The notes: a model not told the origin generated them from the letters alone. Shown: positions 1 through 9,560, numbered from the stretch's first letter. The stretch is DNA of 64,000 nt from Thioalkalicoccus limnaeus (GCF_041197575.1 NZ_JBDKXB010000014.1:1-64000), one strand, 5' to 3'. Made by a program: numbers and translations.

Positions 1-1
1 G

Positions 2-154
2 CGGCCGGAACTGGGCGACGGCATCCGCTCCTGCGCCCACGGCAACTACGTGATCTTCTTTGTGGCCACGCCAGAGGAAGTCACCATTGTCCGCGTCCTG
101 CACGGTGCGCGGGACATTCCGGCGATCCTGGCCCCTGACGAAGGCGGGCAATAG
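2..154 (+). CDS. ParE/RelE-type toxin, C-terminal part
   Basis: The window opens inside a reading frame of 51 codons ending in TAG at 152-154. The visible part reads like the last half of a RelE/ParE toxin: a beta strand with GNYVIFF, then VRVLHGARDIPAIL, the usual ParE tail. These toxins poison gyrase (ParE) or cleave mRNA (RelE) and need an antitoxin, normally encoded just upstream, which is outside this window. The N-terminus cannot be assessed. The family assignment rests on the tail motif alone. Confidence 0.7.
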   Translation, partial: RPELGDGIRSCAHGNYVIFFVATPEEVTIVRVLHGARDIPAILAPDEGGQ

Positions 155-371
155 GCCTCACCTGCGCCCGGCAGAGGACCTGACGGGTCCTTCCTGGCCG
201 GAATCCGATACGGGTGCGCGCTGCTCGTCTACCGTCACCGCGCGAACCAAGGTTTGCAGGGTTTGCGGTTTGCACCCGACAAGTCATTTTAAGCGGCGGC
301 TGTCGCATATGATGTTCGCGTGATAGCATCACGTGCACACATGGCGCCGCGCCACAACGATGAGGGTCTCC

Positions 372-704
372 ATGCGCACGGTCGTCGGCATCCGCTCGGA
401 TAAACGGGCCCGTCAGGCTTCCATCCACAGCGAAGCGCCCACGCCCACGGTCTGGTTTGCCTCATGGCGCCAGCTGGCCGGCGTGCTGTCGGATGAGAAC
501 CGGGCACTACTGCGCCTGATGCAGGAGAAGCAGCCGCGAACGGTACTGGAACTGGCTGAACTCTCCGGCCGCGCGGCCAGCAACTTATCGCGCACGCTGC
601 GCAATCTGGAGGGTTACGGCCTGGTCAAACTGCACCGCAGCCCGGACACCCGTGCCGTGCGTCCGGAGGCGCTGGCCACCGAATTTCTCGTGGTGCTGGA
701 CTGA
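372..704 (+). CDS. TumA-like winged-helix antitoxin / MarR-like regulator
   Basis: About 110 residues. The start at 372 is preferred because GAGGG sits about 5 bases upstream; an ATG at 360 and a GTG at 333 are possible but have weaker sites. The N-terminus has an MRTVVGIRS strand. The middle forms a winged helix (TVLELAELSGRAASNLSRTLRNLEGYGLVKL) like the HVO_A0114/TumA antitoxin family, which usually pairs with a TumE (DUF6516) toxin. No TumE is visible in 155-371, so this looks like an orphan antitoxin in a decaying region. The family assignment is from motif recall. Confidence 0.65.
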   Translation: MRTVVGIRSDKRARQASIHSEAPTPTVWFASWRQLAGVLSDENRALLRLMQEKQPRTVLELAELSGRAASNLSRTLRNLEGYGLVKLHRSPDTRAVRPEALATEFLVVLD

Positions 705-747
705 CCTGCCCCGCGCCACATGGAAAAAAGAACCACAGGAACGACAC

Positions 748-2345
<1,598 letters not shown>

Positions 2346-2355
2346 CGAGGGCAAG

Positions 2356-2754
2356 ATGGCACTGAATGTAGAGCATCTGCTGCGCACAGCCGCCACCCTG
2401 GAGCAGGCACTGAAGGCCATTGAAAGCCTTCAGCAGCGGGATGACGTGATGTTTGATCTATACCGCAACGCCGCCATCGAGAGTTTCGAGCTCTCGCTGG
2501 AAATGGCGGGGAAATTTCTGCGCAAGGCGCTGAAGGCTTATGGTGGTGCCCCTCGCGGCGTCGATGCCTTGGTATTCAACGATGTGTTGCGCCACGCCGG
2601 CAAGCAGGGGCTGATGGATTCCTCGACCGTCGAACGCTGGCTCAGCTATCGGGCCAACGGCAACAGTACCGCCCATGATTATGGCAAAGGCTTTGCCAAG
2701 GAAACCCTGACACTCCTCCCCCGGTATCTGCAGGATGTGAGGGATCTGGCATAA
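2356..2754 (+). CDS. HEPN-domain protein, HI0074-like nucleotidyltransferase substrate-binding subunit
   Basis: 132 residues, all-helical, beginning 10 bases after the hsdM stop. The sequence matches the HI0074/HEPN family that partners an MNT nucleotidyltransferase (LYRNAAIESFELSLEMAGKFLRKAL; then WLSYRANGNSTAHDYGKGF). HEPN toxins of this type cleave RNA through an R-x4-6-H motif and are silenced by the MNT partner, which AMPylates them. Homologues I recall read R-N-x-T-A-H-D-Y; here the Arg position is Gly (G-N-S-T-A-H), and the nearest upstream Arg is seven residues from the His. Catalytic competence is doubtful. Such pairs are commonly embedded in hsd operons, as here. Confidence 0.82.
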   Translation: MALNVEHLLRTAATLEQALKAIESLQQRDDVMFDLYRNAAIESFELSLEMAGKFLRKALKAYGGAPRGVDALVFNDVLRHAGKQGLMDSSTVERWLSYRANGNSTAHDYGKGFAKETLTLLPRYLQDVRDLA

Positions 2755-2773
2755 AGACCACATAAGGTGTTCG

Positions 2774-3034
2774 ATGCCTCGACTTGAATTTTCCAGGCTG
2801 CTGCTGCCTGACCTGTATCTTCGCACCCTGCGGGCCTTGCTGGCACGCTATGTGCCGGGCGCCGAAGTTTGGACCTATGGCAGCCGGATCACAGGTGGCG
2901 GCCATGAAGGGAGCGATCTGGGCATCGTGCTGCGCAATCCGGGGGACGCAACGCAGGATGTCGAAGGCTGGAACCACCTGAAGGAGGCCCCCCTGCGTGT
3001 CAACCTCAGTCTAGACAGTGACGATGTCAGATAA
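2774..3034 (+). CDS. MNT-type minimal nucleotidyltransferase, degenerate
   Basis: 86 residues starting 19 bases after the HEPN gene, with AAGGTG as a plausible RBS. It is a small nucleotidyltransferase fold: a YGSR motif near residue 37 and then GSDLGIVLRNP. The family needs GSD-x-D; here the second Asp is Gly, so one metal-binding residue is missing. The C-terminus (residues about 70-86, KEAPLRVNLSLDSDDVR) departs from what I expect for homologues, suggesting truncation and a new tail. The expected role is the antitoxin that AMPylates the upstream HEPN protein, probably lost here. Confidence 0.75.
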   Translation: MPRLEFSRLLLPDLYLRTLRALLARYVPGAEVWTYGSRITGGGHEGSDLGIVLRNPGDATQDVEGWNHLKEAPLRVNLSLDSDDVR

Positions 3035-3093
3035 CATAGAAAACAGGGCGCCTGACTGAGGACCAAAGGCCATGCCATCCCGCAGCGCCGCTT

Positions 3094-3534
3094 CACTTCC
3101 TCGACTATCAATACGGCAAGGGCAAGGTCATCACCGGTGAGGAGCCGGAGTCCACTGATACGCGCATCGAAAAACCGCTTTCTGGCGCCGATGTGTTGAC
3201 AGTGAGCACGCTGGGTACCCTGGCCGAGAACCCACGCGTCATCGCCCTGCGCAATTTCATCACCGGTTGGCATCTTTCGTACCTGGCGGCGGATGCCGCG
3301 CGCGGCAACCCGGAGGCGGGCGCCGAGGAGCGACTCTCGCCAACCGGCGACAACCTACCCAACGTCATCCAGTACCTGCGCGAGCAGCAGCCCGAGCGGC
3401 TGGAGCTGATCTTCGACACCCTTCGGCGGCGCATCCCACGCATCGAGCGGGTACAGGCCGAGGTCTTGCAGGACAGTCGCCTGCTTTTGCTGGTAAAGGA
3501 CGCACCGTTCTCTACGCCAGTGCTGTTCTGGTCA
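3094..3534 (+). pseudogene. AAA-family ATPase fragment (COG4637-like)
   Basis: An open frame without a proper start encodes HFLDYQYGKGKVITGEE, then LAENPRVIALRNFITGWHLSYLAADAARG, RLSPTGDNLPNVIQYL and RRIPRIERVQAEVL. This is the central part of predicted RecF-like AAA15 ATPases. The N-terminal Walker A region is absent upstream, and the frame leaves family similarity at KDAPF...PVLFW, where the end of an IS3-like element begins. The fragment is therefore truncated at both ends. The assignment rests on recalled family motifs; no ATPase motif survives. Confidence 0.65.
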
Positions 3535-3535
3535 A

Positions 3536-3635
3536 GCCGTAGCGGACACATTTTTAAGCAGCAACCGCCATCTGCTGTTCCCTCGGGGTGATGTACCCCA
3601 AGGTCGAGTGGAGCCGGTTGAGGAGGTCGCGCCAT
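3536..3635 (-). mobile_element. IS3-family transposase C-terminal remnant and terminal end
   Basis: Read on the minus strand, 3634-3554 encodes WRDLLNRLHSTLGYITPREQ followed by QMAVAA and TAA. RLHSTLGYITP is the hallmark end of the integrase core of IS3-family transposases. The bases beyond the stop (TGTCCGCTACGG on minus, about 3537-3548) look like an IS terminus. Only about 27 codons remain, and no upstream transposase frame is seen. The element end abuts the broken AAA ATPase gene, so the insertion probably truncated that gene. Confidence 0.72.
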
Positions 3636-3873
3636 GACGGACACCCCCGAGCCCTTCACCATCCTCCTGCCCAACGACTGGACGCCCGAACAAGCTTGGG
3701 CCGTCCAGGATTGTTTGGATGAACTGCTCGTGCCGATCCAGGCGCGCTACGGCGCGGCCGTGCAGCAATGGCTCGACGGCGAGAACACCGACCCAGATCC
3801 AGACCCACCGCCCGATGCCATCACACAACAAGACCTCTTCGGCACCGACTTCGACGATCCGCTGCCCTTCTGA
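3634..3873 (+). CDS. Small acidic hypothetical protein
   Basis: 79 residues, very acidic at the C-terminus, with repeated Asp-Pro dipeptides (TDPDPDPPPDA) and the end DLFGTDFDDPLPF. The N-terminal part (LLPNDWTPEQAWAVQDCLDELL) resembles short proteins of unknown function that sit beside transposases (recall, weak). GAGGAGG lies 8-10 bases before the ATG, a strong ribosome site that supports translation. The first bases overlap the opposite-strand IS3 remnant. No function can be assigned. Confidence 0.55.
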   Translation: MTDTPEPFTILLPNDWTPEQAWAVQDCLDELLVPIQARYGAAVQQWLDGENTDPDPDPPPDAITQQDLFGTDFDDPLPF

Positions 3874-4088
3874 GTGCACCTCAACCCGGCGGGCCAACGC
3901 CCGCCGGGCGCGTCCCGCGCTCCAAGCCCCCGCCATCAACGGCCGCCTTCCCTCGCCCTCTCGCGACCCAGGCCCCGCGTCTCACGCTATTCCACCTGAC
4001 AACATTCGCCCACCGGGGCGATCAGCGCGAGAAGCAGCCCAGTCTGCGCCGCGAAACAATTCGAGAAACAGCCGGTGAAGTAAAGTGA

Positions 4089-5018
4089 GCGACAACAGTC
4101 AGCGGAGCCAAACCGCTGTTCGAGGCCGGCCGTCTCTCCTGGCACGGTAAGTGCTTCAAGCTGAGCAAGAAACTGCTCGTCGACCTCGCCGTGACCCAGA
4201 CCGGGTTGGACAAGGCTATCGCCTTCGCGAACGAGCTCTTCCTGGCCTTGGAGGCGAGGGACCATCGCGTGGTCATCGCACCCAACGCCGAGCGATTCCA
4301 TCGCGCGGACGTCGATGAGCGGGAGAATCCCGGGAAAGGCCACCACCATCACGATCTGTGGTCACCGATGCGCTGCACGGTGGTCTACATCGGCACCGTG
4401 GCAATCAGCCTAACCGTCATCGAGATGTCAGAGACTGCCGAGGCCCGGTATGTGAACGGCGAATACGTTCAGCTGACCGACTACGTGTCCAAGCGGCGCG
4501 GCCGGTACGCGCAGGACTCTGGCTGGACCAGTACCCGCGATTTCCCGACCGGGCGCCTGTGCCTTCAGGCCTATTCCCCGTACCCGCGGGCCGATTGGAC
4601 CCAGCAGTGGCGAGAGACACCGTCCCGGGACCTTTCCGGCCGGATCCCGGCCATTGTCCGCGAGCTGGAGAAGGCCACGGTCGAAATCGCGCGGCTCGTC
4701 GAGGAGAGAGAGCGCCACGCGGAGATCGCACGCCAACGTTGGGAGGCTCAGCGCGAGCAGTGGCGCCGCGAAGAGGAGGCGCGGCGGGCCGCGAAGGCGC
4801 AGAAGGACAGCAAAGAGGAGCTGCTCCAGGTCATCGATACTTGGGCGGAGGCGAAGCGACTCGGGGCATTCTTCGCCGACGCCGAACGCCGTGCGCAGGA
4901 TTTACCTGATGAGCAGCGGGAGCGCACAAAAGAGCGGCTACGACGGGCACGCGCCCTGATCGGCAGCACCGATGCGCTGGAGCGATTCGACGCATGGCGA
5001 GCGCCGGAAGAGCGATAA
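4089..5018 (+). pseudogene. N-terminally truncated HTH-type regulator family protein
   Basis: The frame is open from 4089 and could be translated from a GTG at 4191 (275 residues). It contains LSWHGKCFKLSKKLLVDLAVT, a central part with TGLDKAIAFANELFLALEARDHRVVIAP and DFPTGRLCLQAY, then a long charged coiled coil (VEERERHAEIARQRWEAQREQWRREEE at about residues 165-200) and a helical tail. This order fits a family I recall whose N-terminus is an HTH (LYALVW... type); that HTH is missing and a stop stands at 4086-4088. The gene is probably a remnant, although a shortened product is possible. A rho-independent terminator follows at 5149. Confidence 0.5.
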
Positions 5019-5148
5019 AATCTGCCTGAATCTAGCCGAAAAGCCAGGCGAAGTGATCTTGGGGTATCTATGGGGGTATTTCTGGCGTTTAGAAACGCAA
5101 TATATTGAATTATATTGCAGTATGATTGCTGCCGCCTCCATCGACAAG
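5019..5148. other. AT-richer non-coding junction, possible integration scar
   Basis: This stretch contains an unusual run (GGGGTATCTATGGGGGTATT at about 5061-5080) followed by AT-rich DNA (ATATATTGAATTATATTGCAG). Runs of GGGGTA/GGGGGTAT are common at the starts of phage-type integrases next to attachment sites (recall). No integrase follows here. It may be a scar of element loss, but that is a weak inference. No gene is supported. Confidence 0.25.
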
Positions 5149-5175
5149 GGCTCGGATGATCTCCGGGCCTTTTTT
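5149..5175 (+). terminator. Rho-independent terminator
   Basis: An 8-bp stem (GGCTCGGA at 5149-5156 with TCCGGGCC at 5162-5169, one G-U pair), a 5-base loop, then six T residues. It lies 130 bases after the truncated regulator and ends transcription on the plus strand. Confidence 0.8.
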
Positions 5176-5397
5176 CTTGCCCGAAACCCCCGCGCTACGC
5201 AGGGTTCCCGTTATCCGTGCTGCGGGTGGCCACCTGCCGAAACCTCCGAAATCGGCCGCCTTATAGGCCAGAGCCGTCTCTGTTCTCCGTTTAGCCTGCA
5301 GGTAGGCGCAGATGGCGACGGTCTCTAGGAATCAACAGCTTAGGCGCGCACATTCATCTTCAACCAAGGCCAGCGGTCACCAGTACAACTCGACGAT

Positions 5398-5412
5398 GTA
5401 CGTCGCTCGTAC
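5398..5412. promoter_or_regulatory. Inverted repeat, probable TacA operator
   Basis: GTACG-N5-CGTAC, a perfect 5-bp inverted repeat, lies 40 bases before the tacA start. DUF1778 antitoxins are ribbon-helix-helix proteins that repress their own operon through short palindromes, so this is the natural operator candidate. The location and symmetry are seen; the role is inferred. Confidence 0.5.
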
Positions 5413-5451
5413 TAACATATCGGCAGTTGATCTAACAAAAGAGGTGCTGCC

Positions 5452-5745
5452 ATGACTGCTGTTGCATCGTCGCCTTCCGCCCGCTCCGCCCGCCTTGGGC
5501 TGCGCGCCACCCCCGAACAAGAGGCGGTGCTGCGTCGTGCCGCCGAGGTGGCCCACAAGTCGCTGACCGACTTCATCCTTGACAGCGCGTGCCTGGCCGC
5601 CGAGCAGACCCTGCTTGATCAGCGATTGTTCATGGTCTCGGGCAACCAGTACCAGGCTCTGATGGATCTGCTGGAACGCCCCGAACAGGCCAATGAGGGT
5701 TTGCGCGACCTGTTTGTTCGCAAGGCGCCTTGGGACACGAAGTGA
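5452..5745 (+). CDS. tacA: DUF1778 (TacA-type) antitoxin
   Basis: 97 residues. The N-terminus is a ribbon-helix-helix DNA-binding domain (RLGLRATPEQEAVLRRAAEVAHKSLTDFILDSA, about residues 14-46) typical of DUF1778. The C-terminal part (LLDQRLFMVSGNQYQALMDLLERPEQANEGLRDLF) is the toxin-wrapping segment seen in TacA antitoxins. GAGGTG precedes the ATG. The stop overlaps the GTG start of the GNAT toxin by four bases, which is the standard antitoxin-first arrangement. It should neutralise TacT and repress the operon. The pair appears intact, in contrast with the damaged genes around it. Confidence 0.9.
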   Translation: MTAVASSPSARSARLGLRATPEQEAVLRRAAEVAHKSLTDFILDSACLAAEQTLLDQRLFMVSGNQYQALMDLLERPEQANEGLRDLFVRKAPWDTK

Positions 5746-6242
5746 CGTTGCGCGCACCGGAGCCACTGACCGCCCAACATCGACTGGACGATTTCGACTG
5801 CGGCAAGCCCGCACTGAACGATTGGCTGTTGCGCCACGCCCGCCAGGCGCAGGGCAGTGGCTCGGCCAAGACCTTCGTCGTTGCCGAGGATGATGGCCGG
5901 GTGGCGGGCTACTTCAGCCTGACCGTGGGGCAAGTCGATACGCTGGACGCACCGGAGCGCATCCGCAAGGGGATGGAGCAGTATCCTTTGCCAGTGGTGA
6001 TCCTGGCGAGGCTGGCGGTATCAATTCACGATCAGGGGCAAGATATAGGCTTTGGCCTGCTGCAGGATGCGATTCGCCGCACGATGCTGATTGCCGAGCA
6101 GGCCGGTATCCGAGCCATGCTGACCCACCCCATCGATGAAGAAGCGGCGAGGTTCTACACCCGGTTCGGGTTCATCGCATCACCCTTGCGCGAACAGCAA
6201 CTTCTCTTGCTGCTCAAGGATGCAAGGAAGGTCGTCCAATGA
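5742..6242 (+). CDS. tacT: GNAT acetyltransferase toxin, TacT-like
   Basis: 166 residues if started at the GTG overlapping tacA (GTGA); a TTG four codons upstream is also possible. The GNAT fold shows the substrate loop LDDFDCGKPALNDWLLRHARQ, the acetyl-CoA region LARLAVSIHDQGQDIGFGLLQDA (QDIGFG matches Q/R-x-x-G-x-G/A) and the family C-terminus EEAARFYTRFGFIASPL. TacT enzymes acetylate the amino group on charged tRNAs and block translation. The length is normal for the family. A third frame (6239) overlaps its stop by four bases. Confidence 0.9.
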   Translation: MTLRAPEPLTAQHRLDDFDCGKPALNDWLLRHARQAQGSGSAKTFVVAEDDGRVAGYFSLTVGQVDTLDAPERIRKGMEQYPLPVVILARLAVSIHDQGQDIGFGLLQDAIRRTMLIAEQAGIRAMLTHPIDEEAARFYTRFGFIASPLREQQLLLLLKDARKVVQ

Positions 6243-6419
6243 CGCAATCGACTGAGTTCCCCAGTGCCGGCGATGTGGTGCAGTCCATCGCGCTGGGCGA
6301 TTTCGCTGCCGCTGCCGACCACCCCGTCGTCGAGCAAGCTCTACCTGCGCCACGACGAGATCGAGATTCTCGGCATCGTCTCGGGCGTCGTGCGGATGGC
6401 CGGGCCGCTAGGTCGGTGA
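6239..6419 (+). pseudogene. Short frameshifted ORF coupled to tacT, possibly an S24/LexA-like tail
   Basis: An ATG overlapping the tacT stop (ATGA) opens a frame reading MTQSTEFPSAGDVVQSIALGDFAAAAD. Around 6325-6335 coding sense shifts by one base to SKLYLRHDEIEILGIVSGVVR and a stop at 6417-6419. The second part resembles C-termini of S24/LexA-like phage regulators, but this is a weak recall. The translational coupling suggests that it once belonged to the toxin operon. As it stands it is frameshifted. Confidence 0.35.
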
Positions 6420-7434
6420 CATCCCGTGCGCGCAAGCAGACCCGGTTGTTGGCGAGCCGCTTCGAACGGGCGCGCGCACTCGTCGGGGTCGATCCGTGCG
6501 ATCCCCAGGCCGTTTCCCCGCCAGGCGCGGTTCCGGTCGATCTTGACCGCCTCCAGCGTTTCACCGACGAACAGCGTCGTGGCCACCGAGCCGCCCGCGC
6601 CACCGGCGCGCCGGATCCGCTCGAACGCCACGCACCAGCGCAGCAGGTCGGGAATCAGCTTGATCAGTCGCTTGAGGGTGTCCTGATATCGCCCAACCAG
6701 TGCTCGGTGGTCCGGTGACGGCGGCAGGATGCTGACCGAGACGAGGAGGCGCTCGACAACTGCTGATCGCTTACATCCTGCTCGCGCGGCCCGCCTGGTT
6801 CCGGGATTGGGTCGATCGGGTCTATCGGGACGGGCTTCCGTAGCGATCTGTGGAAGCACCTCGTGCGGTTGCTCGGCGAATCTATCGAGGGTTGCAAAAG
6901 TCATCGCAGACGGCTCGCTGCGACAGGCTGCAAGGACGTCCGTGTCAGCTCGACGGCGGGATCCCTCCCGCCGACGGTCGCCGCGACCCGCCTCCGATGA
7001 CTTTCGGGACGATTGAGATTGCCTACTTCAACCAACGCGCGAGCCTCGAAGGCATCGTCAACGACAAAGGCGACGAAGGCCGCCTCGCAATCGCCAAGGC
7101 GCGGCTGGATCGGGCGCCGAGGCGGGCGCGGACGCAGACACCCAAACGCAGACGGACCAGGTGACCCAGCGATCTGGATCGCCCCGCGTCGAGCAATTCG
7201 CGCTTTGCAGATGGCCGACGTCACCCAGGTCAGCGGCTTCCAAACCCACGACGCCCGCGAGGATCTCTTGGAGGGTCACGCTTTCCGCGACTATCTCGAG
7301 GATGTCGACGACCCGGATGCGCATGCGCGGAGGCAAGGGCACTACGCTTATACCCCAAAAGCTTCTAGACTCTCGGGGAGGGTTGGATCGCCTATCCTCC
7401 ATCCACTGATCGATCATCCAACGGAGCGTTTTCG
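6420..7434. other. About 1 kb without a supportable gene
   Basis: Frames are open on both strands because of the high GC content, but none has a start, RBS and family motif together. A plus-strand segment at about 6760-6845 reads LLIAYILLARPAWFRDWVDR, then DGLP and a stop, and continues in a shifted frame (SDLWKHLVRLLGESIEG), as expected for a broken gene of unknown family. Two short plus-strand frames starting near 6998 and 7211 are possible but unsupported. The last 60 bases should contain the promoter of the barrel gene. Confidence 0.4.
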
Positions 7435-8337
7435 ATGCCAGCGCCTTACCTCGTCCGTCTCACGTGCGCGGCCCTGCTATCGATTGGGGTTACCGCGGTT
7501 TCCATGGCGCAGTCGCCACCGGGCGTCAGCTTCTCCGTCGCCCCCGTCGTTCAGTTCGACAGCGATTTGGATTCCGGCGGCGATGCCGCGTACAGCGCGC
7601 TGCTCATGTCGCTCGGAACGAATTGGGCGCTCGACGGGCAGTCGTCCCTGGGCATCCGCCTGCGCTTGGACTACGAGGATTGGGACTTCGACAAACCACT
7701 CGGATTCGGCGGCGCACGGCCGTGGGACAGGTTGTACCGAGCCAGTATCTCCGTACCCTACGGTTTTACGACCAACGGCGGTTGGCGGCTGGGTCTGACA
7801 CCGACGATCGAGTCCTCGGGTGAATCTGGCGCCAGCTTTTCGGATACGCTCGAATACGGGGCCTCAGCATCGGTATCGCGTGCCGTGCGACCCGATCTCA
7901 CCCTCGGACTAGGCGTCGGCGTCTACGAGCGCATCGAGGAGACGCGTGCTTTCCCGTTCTTGATCATCGATTGGCGGATCAACGATCGCTTGCGCCTCAC
8001 CAATCCCTTCCCGGCCGGCCCGGCCGGTCCGGCGGGGTTGGAACTATCCTATGCGCTCGACTCGGGGTGGACCGCAGGCGTGGGCGCCGCTTACCGTTCC
8101 TATCGCTTTCGACTCGACTCCGATGGCCCCTTCCCCGACGGCGTCGGCGAGCACCGGTTCATCCCCGTCTTCGTCCAGCTTGGACGCGACCTGACCGAGA
8201 ACCTGAGCTTCAAGCTATACGCTGGGGCAGCAACCGGGACCAAGTTGCGGGTCGAGGACGAGCGTGGTCGACGGTTGTATGAGGAGGATCAGGACCCAGC
8301 GGCGATGCTGGGGGTGTCCTTGATCGGCCGCTTCTAG
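7435..8337 (+). CDS. Outer-membrane beta-barrel protein (DUF6268-like)
   Basis: 300 residues. The N-terminus is a Sec signal peptide (basic start, hydrophobic core CAALLSIGVTAVSMAQ, cleavage near residue 26). The rest alternates hydrophobic and polar residues in short strands separated by Gly/Asp-rich turns (FSVAPVVQFDSDLDSGGDAA, LGLGVGVYERIEETRAFPFL, YALDSGWTAGVGAAYRSYRF) and ends GVSLIGRF, with terminal Phe as in barrels assembled by BAM. It resembles DUF6268-type barrels (recall). Function is unknown. It stands alone, intact, between decayed segments. Confidence 0.75.
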   Translation: MPAPYLVRLTCAALLSIGVTAVSMAQSPPGVSFSVAPVVQFDSDLDSGGDAAYSALLMSLGTNWALDGQSSLGIRLRLDYEDWDFDKPLGFGGARPWDRLYRASISVPYGFTTNGGWRLGLTPTIESSGESGASFSDTLEYGASASVSRAVRPDLTLGLGVGVYERIEETRAFPFLIIDWRINDRLRLTNPFPAGPAGPAGLELSYALDSGWTAGVGAAYRSYRFRLDSDGPFPDGVGEHRFIPVFVQLGRDLTENLSFKLYAGAATGTKLRVEDERGRRLYEEDQDPAAMLGVSLIGRF

Positions 8338-8344
8338 TACCTCG

Positions 8345-8575
8345 TCCCTTGGGATCGGCGCGGTTGGCCTCTGGGTCGAGGCTTACGGGTTTTGCACCCT
8401 TTGCGAAGACAAGGAACTTCGGCCCGTTCCAGCGCGTGCCGGTGATGTGGTGCGCGGCCGCCGACAGGCTCTTGGACACCTGGGCATCCAGGGCATACAG
8501 ACCATCGTGCGTGACCGTTACGCGGTACTCCCGTTCATCCCGTTCCCGGATCAGCGTGGTACCGGGCATCAGCAA
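8345..8575 (-). pseudogene. DUF2924 protein C-terminal fragment
   Basis: The minus strand encodes LLMPGTTLIRERDEREYRVTV, then SLSAAAHHITGTRWNGPKFLVF. DUF2924 proteins, which accompany recombinases on mobile elements, end in P-G-T-x-L-x-R-E-W...TGTxWSGPxFFGL. The family pattern is clear, but the N-terminal half is missing and the central YGSLS stretch has been altered (LYALDAQVSKSLS). It is a remnant. Confidence 0.6.
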
Positions 8576-8611
8576 GGTTTGCGCGCTGCGGTCGGCCATC
8601 GGCAGGGAGGG

Positions 8612-8880
8612 CAGCGCGGCCAGCTGCCCCAGCAGGCCGCCATCGAGGACATCGATTACCGCGCCGCGCGCGGCCTCGACAAGACCCTCATGGCCCGCCT
8701 CGCCGCCGGGCAGTGGCTCACCGAGCACCTCAATGTCTTGATCACCGGACCCACCGGCGTCGGCAAGAGCGACCTCGCTTGCGCCTTGGCCAGTCAAGCC
8801 TGCTGCCTCGGTACACCCGCCCGCTATCGCCGCCTCCCACGCCTGCTCAATGGGGCCGGCATCGCCCGCGCCGACGTCGG
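8612..8880 (+). pseudogene. istB: IS21-family IstB helper ATPase fragment
   Basis: The plus strand encodes AAIEDIDYRAARGLDKTLMARLAAGQWL, then NVLITGPTGVGKSDLACALASQAC and YRRLPRLLNGAGIARAD. This is the IstB core with an intact Walker A (GPTGVGKS). The N-terminal DNA-binding part and everything after RLPRLL...ARAD, including Walker B, are absent. No istA is nearby, so this is a piece of a former IS21-type element inserted among recombinase-associated genes. Confidence 0.75.
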
Positions 8881-9135
8881 ACGCCAACGTGGTCAGGTTG
8901 ACCATGCGACTCACGTAGCTGTTGTCGATCCCCTCCCGCGCGGCGATCTCCTTCAAGGACTTCGCCTCTCCTGATTGCTCACCCCTTCCCTGGGGTTCGC
9001 CCCTTCGGGGCCGACTTCGTCGTCCAACTTCGCTCCCAGCGAAGTTGTCCAGCATCGCCAGCCAGCGATGGCCCCTGGCCAGCGCCAATTGGATGGAGGT
9101 CGGTGCCACGTCCCAGGCCTGACTGGCGCGGTTTT
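8867..9135 (-). pseudogene. Recombinase-associated HTH protein fragment
   Basis: Minus-strand frame: SIQLALARGHRWLAMLD, an inserted stretch, then GEAKSLKEIAAREGIDNSYVSRMVNLTTLA. This is the helix-turn-helix segment of small proteins found beside serine recombinases and DUF2924 genes (recall: GHRWL.ML..GE..SL.EIA.REG.D.SY.SR...LT.LAPD). Similarity ends after LTTLA where the IstB piece begins. A 72-base insertion (8969-9046 region) interrupts LAMLD/GEAKS in frame. Confidence 0.6.
8969..9046. repeat. Palindromic miniature insertion with two hairpins
   Basis: Inside the fragment above, about 72-78 bases separate codons that are adjacent in relatives. They contain a perfect 8-bp hairpin (AACTTCGC 9026-9033, loop TCCCA, GCGAAGTT 9039-9046) and a C4-TT-C-G4 hairpin (about 9000-9010). 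The insertion keeps the frame, giving 24 extra Arg/Gly/Pro-rich residues. It behaves like a REP- or MITE-type element. Its ends are approximate. Confidence 0.6.
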
Positions 9136-9162
9136 GCCGCTTGGGCGGCTCCCGGACGGCAC

Positions 9163-9556
9163 GCGGCTCCTCAATGACGTGCGTATGACTGGCGACTGGG
9201 AAGCTTGGCTCGACTTCTTTGCCGAGGCCGTGATCGTTACCGCCACCCAGGCTGTAGAAACGGCGCAACAGCTTCTCGATCTGTCGAACCAGGACCGCTA
9301 CAAGATCAGCGGTCTCGGACGAGCGGCGGCATCCACCCTGCAGGTGCACCGCGCGCTGATGGAACATCCTATTGGCACCTCGGGCTCTCTGGTGCAAAAG
9401 ACCGGCATCACCCCGGCCACGGTCAACAAGGCGCTCGGCCACTTGGAGCGGCTCGGCATCGTCAAGGAGCTGACCGCCCAGAAGCGCAACCGCCTGTTCA
9501 GCTACGCGGGCTATATCGAGATCATGAGTCGCGGCACGGAACTGCCGGGCAGGTAG
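9163..9556 (+). pseudogene. Fic-family protein C-terminal fragment
   Basis: The frame reads LLNDVRMTGDWEAWLDFFAEAV, then a helical linker and a winged-helix domain (LQVHRALMEHPIGTSGSLVQKTGITPATVNKALGHLERLGIVKEL) ending ELPGR. This is the standard C-terminus of Fic proteins with a DNA-binding wing. The HPFxDGNGR catalytic motif is missing because the N-terminal two thirds are gone; upstream sequence belongs to the recombinase-associated fragment. Even if translated from an internal start, it would have no AMP-transferase activity. Confidence 0.8.
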
Positions 9557-9560
9557 TCCA

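Noticed and set aside
5019..5148. GGGGTA/GGGGGTAT run as an integrase start
   Set aside because: No integrase sequence follows, so at best a scar; kept only as a low-confidence note.
6341..6904. Minus-strand open frame of 187 codons
   Set aside because: No start site, no family motif, and the same DNA on the plus strand shows fragments of other frames; probably GC-driven.
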